From NCBI RefSeq assembly GCF_020880815.1, contig NZ_JAJITD010000004.1:310001-374000 (forward strand): a DNA stretch of 64,000 nt, read 5' to 3'. Both the position numbers and the translations under genes were made by a program. Positions 58,054 through 64,000 of this stretch are shown one piece after another; the first letter of the stretch is position 1, and every line of letters begins with the position of its first letter. The notes under the pieces are model-generated. The model did not search any database. It was not told where the DNA came from and saw only the letters and a list, made by a program, of their open reading frames with translations. The DNA is from Paraburkholderia sejongensis. Lineage in GTDB: Bacteria > Pseudomonadota > Gammaproteobacteria > Burkholderiales > Burkholderiaceae.

Positions 58054-59238
58054 TCAGGACGCGTCGTCGTTGAACTCGCGTTGCGGTGCGCTGCGCTCTT
58101 TGGGGACGGCCTTCTTGTCCTCGTCGGGCTCGGTGGCGAGCGGCGCGGGCGACGCGGCCGCGGCGTCAGGCGCGCTTTTATTGCCCGCCGCCGCGATCAC
58201 CCGATGCACGAACCGCAGCTTGTCGACCACCGGCGCGGCGAGCGTAAACGGATAACCGTCGGGCATCCCGAGACTGCGATTCAGGCTGTTCAACGCATAC
58301 GTCAGCGGAAACCAGCGCTTCATCAGATTGCCGAAGCTCGCGTCCTCGACCGGTGTGCGGTCGGTCAGCGTCGGCTCGCTCGGATCGTCGGGCAGCAGCG
58401 CGAGTCCGTACGACGTCGACGTATCGAGCACGTCGACGATCAGCAGATAGTGCGCCCACGTTTCCGCCCAATCCTCCCACGGATGCATCGTCGCGTACGC
58501 GCTGATGGTCGACGCCTGCCAGTCGGGCGGCGCGCCGTCGCGGTAATACGCATTCAGCGCTTCGCCGTAGTCGGCGCGCTCGTCGCCGAACAGCGCGCGA
58601 AACGGCTCGAGCCAGCGCGGGTCATTTTCGATCAACTGGCTGAAGAAGTAGTGGCCGGTCTCGTGGCGAAAGTGCCCAAGCAGCGTGCGATACGGTTCGC
58701 CCATCGCTGTGCGCACTTTCTCGCGATGCGCATCGTCGGCTTCGGCGATGTTCAGCGTGATCAGCCCGTTGTCGTGGCCGGTCATCACGCGCGCGCCGTC
58801 GCCGCTGTCGGCGAGAAATTCGAACGCGAGACCGTGCTCGGGGTCCGCATCGCGGGAACGAACTTCGAGGCCCAGTTCGGTCAAGGTGTACAGCAGGCGC
58901 CGCTTCGCGACTTCGAGCCGGTACCAGTACAGACGGTTCTCCGGCTCGGCCAGGTTTGGAATCGTGCGGGTCAGCTGGCACGCGTGGCACAGCGTGTCGG
59001 GCGAGTCGGCGGGGATCATCCAGTTGCAGACGTTTTCGACCGCGTAGTTGTGGCACTGGCGAAACAGCGCGCCGTTCGCGCGCGGATGCAGGCTGCGCCA
59101 GCGGCCGTCGCCGGCGTCGTCGAACGCGCTGAGTTCGCGCAGATCGGGCAGGAAGCCGAGCAACGATTCGCAGCGTTCGCAGCGCACGTTTTCATAGAAC
59201 ACCAACTGCGCACAGCGGTTGCAGTGGAAGGTTTTCAT
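58054..59238 (-). CDS. Zinc-ribbon zinc metallopeptidase (Peptidase_Mx type)
   Basis: 394 aa. N-terminal zinc ribbon C6-C9/C20-C23 (FHCNRCAQL, RCERCESL), further cysteines C62, C71, C84, C87, then the metalloprotease motif RHETGHYF with H192, E193, H196, and a distant EDWAETWAHYL (Glu/His as third ligand region). C-terminal 40 residues charged and flexible. Start ATG 59238; the frame stays open far upstream only because it lies opposite the transglutaminase gene. Divergent from that gene by 237 bp, an association that suggests shared work on a peptide substrate. Confidence 0.82.
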   Translation of the reverse strand: MKTFHCNRCAQLVFYENVRCERCESLLGFLPDLRELSAFDDAGDGRWRSLHPRANGALFRQCHNYAVENVCNWMIPADSPDTLCHACQLTRTIPNLAEPENRLYWYRLEVAKRRLLYTLTELGLEVRSRDADPEHGLAFEFLADSGDGARVMTGHDNGLITLNIAEADDAHREKVRTAMGEPYRTLLGHFRHETGHYFFSQLIENDPRWLEPFRALFGDERADYGEALNAYYRDGAPPDWQASTISAYATMHPWEDWAETWAHYLLIVDVLDTSTSYGLALLPDDPSEPTLTDRTPVEDASFGNLMKRWFPLTYALNSLNRSLGMPDGYPFTLAAPVVDKLRFVHRVIAAAGNKSAPDAAAASPAPLATEPDEDKKAVPKERSAPQREFNDDAS

Positions 59239-59475
59239 CGGGCGGGCCTCGTTAGAACGGTAGTGGCGGAGCGGGCTTGGTCGCAACGCGGGTGCAATCT
59301 TCATGCCGCGGTTGCCAGCAGTCACCGCTTTAACGCACAGTACGTGCATGATCGTGCAGCGGCGGTGCGCCGGATTGGTGCATCGCGCGATATCCGCCGC
59401 TTCATACAACGCAACCGAAGCACGGCATAGAGCTTGCTTTTTTGGCGGGCTGACCATTTCGTCGAGGAGTCCGGA

Positions 59476-62400
59476 GTGTCCATACGCGTCGCGCTGCACC
59501 ACGTCACTCATTACCGCTACGACAGGCTGGTCTCGCTGTCGCCCCAGGTCGTGCGGCTGCGGCCGGCGCCGCATTGCCGGACGCCGATCCTGTCGTACTC
59601 GCTGCGGGTCGAGCCGGTGAAGCACTTCATCAACTGGCAGCAGGACGCGTTCGCGAACTATCAGGCCCGGCTGGTGTTCCCCGAGCAGACCCGCGAGTTC
59701 AAGGTGACCGTCGATCTGATCGCCGAAATGGCGGTCTACAACCCGTTCGATTTCTTTCTCGAGCCGTCGGCCGAGCAGTTCCCGTTCGACTACGCGCCGG
59801 CCCTCGCGCTCGAACTCGCACCGTACCGCGTGAAGCGGCCGATGACGCCGCGCTTCGCCGAATTCGTCGCGAGCATCGACCGCACGCCGGCCGCCACCGC
59901 GAATTTTCTGGTCGCGCTGAACCAGCGGCTGCAACAGGAAATCCGTTATCTGATCCGGCTGGAGCCGGGCGTGCAGACGCCGGAGGAAACGCTGGTCAAC
60001 GCGTCGGGTTCGTGCCGCGATTCGGGCTGGCTGCTGGTCGAGACGTTGCGGCAGCTCGGCTTCGCCGCGCGCTTCGTGTCCGGCTATCTGCTGCAACTCG
60101 CGCCGGACCTCAAATCGATCGACGGCCCGAGCGGCACCGAAGTCGACTTCACCGATCTGCACGCGTGGTGCGAGGTGTATCTGCCGGGCGCGGGCTGGAT
60201 CGGCCTCGATCCGACCTCGGGGCTGCTGGCCGGCGAAGGGCATATTCCGGTCGCCTGCACGCCGGAGCCCGGCAGCGCGGCGCCGATCTCGGGCGCGGTC
60301 GACGAATCCGAAGTCGAGTTCGAGCACACGATGTCGATCGAACGGGTGCTGGAAACGCCGCGCGTGACCAAACCGTATAACGACGCGGCGTGGAGCGACG
60401 TGCTGACCATGGGCGCGCAGGTGGACCGCGAACTCGGCCAGATGGACGTGCGGCTGACCATGGGCGGCGAGCCGACCTTCGTGTCGGTGCGCGACCGCGA
60501 CGCCGCCGAGTGGAACACGGACGCGCTCGGCCCCACCAAACGCGGCTATGCGGTCGCGCTGATGGAGCGGCTGCGCGAGCGTTACGGCGCGAACGGCTTT
60601 CTGCACATCGGCCAGGGCAAGTGGTATCCGGGCGAGCAACTGCCGCGCTGGGCGATGTCGTTGTATTGGCGCGCCGACGGCGAGCCGTGCTGGCACAACC
60701 CGGCCCTGTTCGCCGACGAACGCGAGCCGGGCCGCTACACGGCCGGCGACGCGCAGCGCTTCGTCGCGCATCTGGCCGCGAAGTTGTCGCTCGATCCCGG
60801 CTGCATCCAGCCCGGCTATGAAGATACCTGGTACTACTTGTGGCGCGAGCGCCGCCTGCCGGTCAACGTCGATCCGTTCGACGCGCGGCTCGACGACGAA
60901 CTCGAACGGGTGCGGCTGCGTCGCGTGTTCGACGCGGGGCTCGGCAGTCCGACGGGCTACGTGCTGCCGATCGGCCGCGAGCGCGGCGCGGCGGGCAGCG
61001 CGCCGCAATGGATCACCGGCCGCTGGTTCTTCCGCGACGAACGGATGTATCTGATCCCGGGCGATTCGCCGATGGGCTATCGGCTGCCGCTCGATTCGCT
61101 GCCGTGGGTATCGAAGACCGACTATCCGTATCAGCACGCGCACGATCCGTTCGCGCCGCAAGAACCGCTGCGCACGGCCGCGCAGTTGCGGGTGCAGTAC
61201 GACGCAAGGCGCGGCGGCGCGCCGGGGCAGGACCTGGACGCGGACGTGGATGCAGCGAGCGCGGGCGCCGCGAATGGCGCGCTGAAAGCCGACCCACGCC
61301 GCGCGGCCGCACTATCGCGCTCGGCCGCGGATTTGCTGAGCGGCATGCCGCACGACAACGTGCTCGCATATTCGCGTCAGCCGCACGGCGATGCGCCGCC
61401 GGCGCGCGGCCAGTCGTCGAAAGACACGTTACGCACCGCGGTGTGCGTCGAGGCGCGCGACCCCAAACGCGCGGCCGGCCCGCAAGCGGAAAACGCTTCG
61501 TTCGGCAGCGGCCGCACGCTGCTGCACGTATTCATGCCGCCGCTGACCGACCTCGACGATTATCTCGACCTGCTCGCCGCGGTCGAGGCGACGGCCGACG
61601 ACCTGAAGATGCAGGTCGTGCTCGAAGGCTATCCGCCGCCGCGCGACGCGCGCCTGAAGGTGTTGCAGGTGACGCCCGACCCCGGCGTGATCGAAGTCAA
61701 TATCCATCCGGCCTCGAACTGGGACGAACTGGTCGATCACACCGAGTATCTGTATGAGTCGGCCTCGCACAGCTATCTGAGCAGCGAAAAGTTCATGCTC
61801 GACGGCCGCCACACCGGCACCGGCGGCGGCAATCACTTCGTGCTCGGCGGCGCGACGCCGGCCGATAGTCCGTTCCTGCGCCGTCCCGATCTGCTCGCGA
61901 GCCTGATTGCGTACTGGCACAACCATCCGTCGCTGTCCTATCTATTCTCGGGGCTGTTCATCGGTCCGACCAGCCAGGCGCCGCGCATCGACGAAGCGCG
62001 CAACGATCAGGTCTACGAACTGGAGATTGCGTTTAGCGAACTGCAACGCCAGCTCGATCTGCTTGGCGGCCGCGATAGCGCAACGCTGCCGCCGTGGCTG
62101 ATCGACCGCGCGCTGCGCAATATCCTGATCGACGTGACCGGCAACACGCACCGCGCCGAGTTCTGCATCGACAAACTGTATTCGCCCGATGGCCCGACCG
62201 GCCGCCTCGGCCTGCTCGAATTGCGCGGCTTCGAAATGCCGCCGCACGCGCGCATGAGCCTCGTGCAGCAACTGCTGCTGCGCGCGCTGGTCGCGCGTTT
62301 CTGGCGCACGCCGTACACGCAGCGGCTCACGCGCTGGGGCACCGAGCTGCACGACCGCTTCCTGCTCGGCACCTTCGTCAAGATGGATTTCGACGATGTG

Positions 62401-63009
62401 CTCAGCGACCTGCACGAAGCCGGTTTCGCGTTCGACGCCGCGTGGTTCGCGCCGCACTTCGAATTCCGCTTCCCGCTGGTCGGCGAGCTGACGCTGAGCG
62501 GTGTCGAACTGACGATTCGCAACGCGCTCGAACCGTGGCACGTGATGGGCGAGGAGGGCGCGAGCGGCGGCACGGTGCGCTATGTCGATTCGTCGGTCGA
62601 GCGGCTGGAGGTGCGCGCGCTCGGGCTGAACGCCAACCGTCACGTGCTCGCGGTAAACGGCCTGCCGCTGCCGTTGCAGCCGACCGGGCGCGTCAGCGAG
62701 TACGTGGCCGGCGTGCGCTTTCGCGCGTGGTCGCAGGCCGCCGCGCTGCATCCGACGATTCGCGTGCACGCGCCGCTCACGTTCGATCTGCTCGACAGCT
62801 GGAGCGGCCGTTCGCTCGGCGGATGCCAGTATCATGTCGCTCATCCGGGCGGGCGCAATTACCAGACTTTTCCGGTCAACGCCTACGAGGCGGAAAGCCG
62901 GCGGCGCGCGCGCTATTTCGCGTCGGGCCATACGCCGGGGCCGCTCGCGGTCGGCACGCCGCAGCGCAGTCTCGAGTTTCCATTCACGCTCGATCTGCGC
63001 CGCAGTTGA
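59476..63009 (+). CDS. Large transglutaminase-like protein (DUF2126)
   Basis: 1177 aa. Starts at GTG 59476 (MSIRVALHHVTHYRYD) with GAGGAG 6 nt upstream. Transglutaminase/protease triad C180 (ASGSCRDSGW), H229 (DLHAWCEVYLP), D245 (GLDPT). From about 330 comes the DUF2126 part (LTMGGEPTFVSVRDRDAAEW, GGGNHFVLGG, RPDLLASLIAYWHNHPSLSY). A linker of low complexity is near 590-670. These genes travel with circularly permuted ATP-grasp and alpha-E proteins in a predicted peptide-making system. No signal peptide: cytosolic. Confidence 0.88.
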   Translation: MSIRVALHHVTHYRYDRLVSLSPQVVRLRPAPHCRTPILSYSLRVEPVKHFINWQQDAFANYQARLVFPEQTREFKVTVDLIAEMAVYNPFDFFLEPSAEQFPFDYAPALALELAPYRVKRPMTPRFAEFVASIDRTPAATANFLVALNQRLQQEIRYLIRLEPGVQTPEETLVNASGSCRDSGWLLVETLRQLGFAARFVSGYLLQLAPDLKSIDGPSGTEVDFTDLHAWCEVYLPGAGWIGLDPTSGLLAGEGHIPVACTPEPGSAAPISGAVDESEVEFEHTMSIERVLETPRVTKPYNDAAWSDVLTMGAQVDRELGQMDVRLTMGGEPTFVSVRDRDAAEWNTDALGPTKRGYAVALMERLRERYGANGFLHIGQGKWYPGEQLPRWAMSLYWRADGEPCWHNPALFADEREPGRYTAGDAQRFVAHLAAKLSLDPGCIQPGYEDTWYYLWRERRLPVNVDPFDARLDDELERVRLRRVFDAGLGSPTGYVLPIGRERGAAGSAPQWITGRWFFRDERMYLIPGDSPMGYRLPLDSLPWVSKTDYPYQHAHDPFAPQEPLRTAAQLRVQYDARRGGAPGQDLDADVDAASAGAANGALKADPRRAAALSRSAADLLSGMPHDNVLAYSRQPHGDAPPARGQSSKDTLRTAVCVEARDPKRAAGPQAENASFGSGRTLLHVFMPPLTDLDDYLDLLAAVEATADDLKMQVVLEGYPPPRDARLKVLQVTPDPGVIEVNIHPASNWDELVDHTEYLYESASHSYLSSEKFMLDGRHTGTGGGNHFVLGGATPADSPFLRRPDLLASLIAYWHNHPSLSYLFSGLFIGPTSQAPRIDEARNDQVYELEIAFSELQRQLDLLGGRDSATLPPWLIDRALRNILIDVTGNTHRAEFCIDKLYSPDGPTGRLGLLELRGFEMPPHARMSLVQQLLLRALVARFWRTPYTQRLTRWGTELHDRFLLGTFVKMDFDDVLSDLHEAGFAFDAAWFAPHFEFRFPLVGELTLSGVELTIRNALEPWHVMGEEGASGGTVRYVDSSVERLEVRALGLNANRHVLAVNGLPLPLQPTGRVSEYVAGVRFRAWSQAAALHPTIRVHAPLTFDLLDSWSGRSLGGCQYHVAHPGGRNYQTFPVNAYEAESRRRARYFASGHTPGPLAVGTPQRSLEFPFTLDLRRS

Positions 63010-63038
63010 AAACAATGAAGCACTGACACCACACGACC

Positions 63039-64000
63039 TTGGCTTTTCAATCGACTTTGCCGTTCGAAGCGTCCGCGCAGCAGACGGACGCTTCGTCCCT
63101 GCTGCGTTTGCTGCCGGCGCATGACGGCCATTGGGACGAATTGCGCGACGCGGCCGGCGCGCTGCGCGAACCATGGCGGCAGTTCTTCGCGCTGCTCGGC
63201 GAGGACGGCATTGCGCGGCTGGCCGAGCATCGCGCGTCGATCGCGCAGCAGGTGCGCGACAACGACATCAGCTACAACGTCTACGCGGACAACGGCAAGT
63301 CGCGGCCGTGGGCGCTCGATCTGCTGCCGTTTCTGCTCGGCGAGGCCGAGTGGGCGCAACTGGAGCGCGGGATCACGCAGCGCGCGCGACTGCTGAACGC
63401 GATCGTCGCCGATATCTACGGGCCGCAGACGCTGCTGGAACAAGGCCAACTGCCGCCCGCGCTGGTGTTCGGCCATCCCGGCTATCAGCGCTCGGTGAAG
63501 GGCTTCACGCCGCCGGGCGGACAGTACCTGCAGGTCGTCACGCTCGATCTCGCGCGCACGTCGGACGGCGACTGGAGCGTGCTCGCGCAGCGCACCGAAG
63601 CGCCGTCGGGCCTCGGCTATGCGCTCGAAAACCGGCTGATCGTGTCGTCGCTATTCGCCGAGCCGTTCCGCTCGCTGCGCGTGCGCCGTCTCGCGCCGAT
63701 TTACTCGCAACTGATCGCGACGCTGGTGCAGTCCGCCCAGGCGACGCTGCGCGACGACGAGCGCGCGCCAGGTTCGGCCGAAGCGTCGCCGCATATCGCG
63801 CTGCTCACGCCGGGGCCGTTCAACGAAACCTATTTCGAGCACACCTTTCTCGCGCGTTATCTCGGCGTCACGCTGGTCGAGGGCAAGGACCTGACCGTGC
63901 GCGGCGACCGCCTCTATCTGAAGACGCTGGCCGGCCTCGAACGCGTGCACGTGGTGCTGCGCCGTCTGGACGACGCGTTCTGCGACCCGGTCGAATTGCG
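63039..64000 (+). CDS. Circularly permuted ATP-grasp (type 2) protein, partial
   Basis: Runs off the window; 320 codons visible. Begins at TTG 63039 (MAFQSTLPFE), the only start possible after a TGA at 63024, 29 bp past the transglutaminase stop. DISYNVYADNGKSRPWALDL near 75, ALVFGHPGYQRSVKGF near 145, LAQRTEAPSGLGYALENRL near 190 (ATP-binding), GPFNETYFEHTFLARYLG near 265 are the DUF404/DUF407 patterns. In the family it ligates amino acids or peptides; an alpha-E domain is expected downstream or fused. Confidence 0.85.
   Translation, partial: MAFQSTLPFEASAQQTDASSLLRLLPAHDGHWDELRDAAGALREPWRQFFALLGEDGIARLAEHRASIAQQVRDNDISYNVYADNGKSRPWALDLLPFLLGEAEWAQLERGITQRARLLNAIVADIYGPQTLLEQGQLPPALVFGHPGYQRSVKGFTPPGGQYLQVVTLDLARTSDGDWSVLAQRTEAPSGLGYALENRLIVSSLFAEPFRSLRVRRLAPIYSQLIATLVQSAQATLRDDERAPGSAEASPHIALLTPGPFNETYFEHTFLARYLGVTLVEGKDLTVRGDRLYLKTLAGLERVHVVLRRLDDAFCDPVEL

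Noticed and set aside
59239..61161. Upstream extension of the metallopeptidase frame to 1035 codons
   Set aside because: The extension lies fully opposite the transglutaminase gene and is Arg/Val-rich. The zinc ribbon begins right after the Met at 59238.

Overview
The window reads as chromosome of a GC-rich betaproteobacterium, most likely Burkholderiaceae (Paraburkholderia/Burkholderia type). The grounds are the very high GC at third codon positions, the long meaningless antisense ORFs that this causes, and a gene set typical of that family: a pcaIJBDC beta-ketoadipate block, a DUF2844/DUF3443 pair, a DUF6496 lysine-rich protein and a CLC/MarR pair. I see no rRNA, tRNA, transposase, integrase or CRISPR array. 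The window starts just inside the end of one possible gene and stops inside an ATP-grasp gene.

Layout. 0.4-5.0 kb: a small conserved protein, a secreted protein, then a tight four-gene operon (CDP-alcohol phosphotransferase, 2-oxoglutarate oxygenase, HpnL-like flippase, sugar/phosphoalcohol nucleotidyltransferase) that looks like an uncharacterised polar-lipid head-group pathway. 5.2-10.2 kb: an MFS exporter, gamma-glutamyltransferase, a cytosolic HtrA-like protease and a VOC protein. 10.4-14.3 kb: a phosphate/polyphosphate module (PPK2, Pit with a candidate Pho box, CHAD protein). 14.3-17.3 kb: a DedA-rhodanese fusion, folE and a LysR regulator. 17.5-22.1 kb: the protocatechuate lower pathway, pcaI-pcaJ-pcaB-pcaD-pcaC, with a good sigma-70 promoter and LysR-type boxes in front.

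22.1-37.3 kb is the most interesting block: a TetR regulator diverging from an 11-gene run that encodes a 6-hydroxynicotinate reductase, an ApbE-like UPF0280 protein, two DUF1185 paralogues, a branched-chain-type ABC importer (fused LivHM, LivG, LivF and, at the far end, the binding protein), an enamidase, and NicA/NicB nicotinate dehydrogenase with three c-type haem sites. Read together it predicts uptake and hydroxylation of nicotinate as in Pseudomonas NicAB, followed by the reductive ring-opening route known from Eubacterium barkeri instead of the aerobic NicC/NicX route.

37.4-50.5 kb is mixed: a lysine-rich histone-like protein, an omega-aminotransferase diverging from a MocR regulator, an orphan TadE/TadG pair, a LysE exporter, an orphan amino-acid binding protein, MarR+CLC, HPP+CBS, Usp and FabI. 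50.8-57.9 kb: a response regulator, a DUF4410 lipoprotein, a 27-residue membrane peptide, a phasin, the DUF2844/DUF3443 pair (the latter with two pepsin-like Asp motifs), and an AT-richer island with a Tlde1/DUF2778 peptidoglycan effector plus immunity gene, in which the effector appears frameshifted in an A6 tract. The window ends with a ferritin-like protein, a BON lipoprotein, and a zinc-ribbon metallopeptidase diverging from a large transglutaminase and an ATP-grasp gene, a known but unsolved peptide-modification association.
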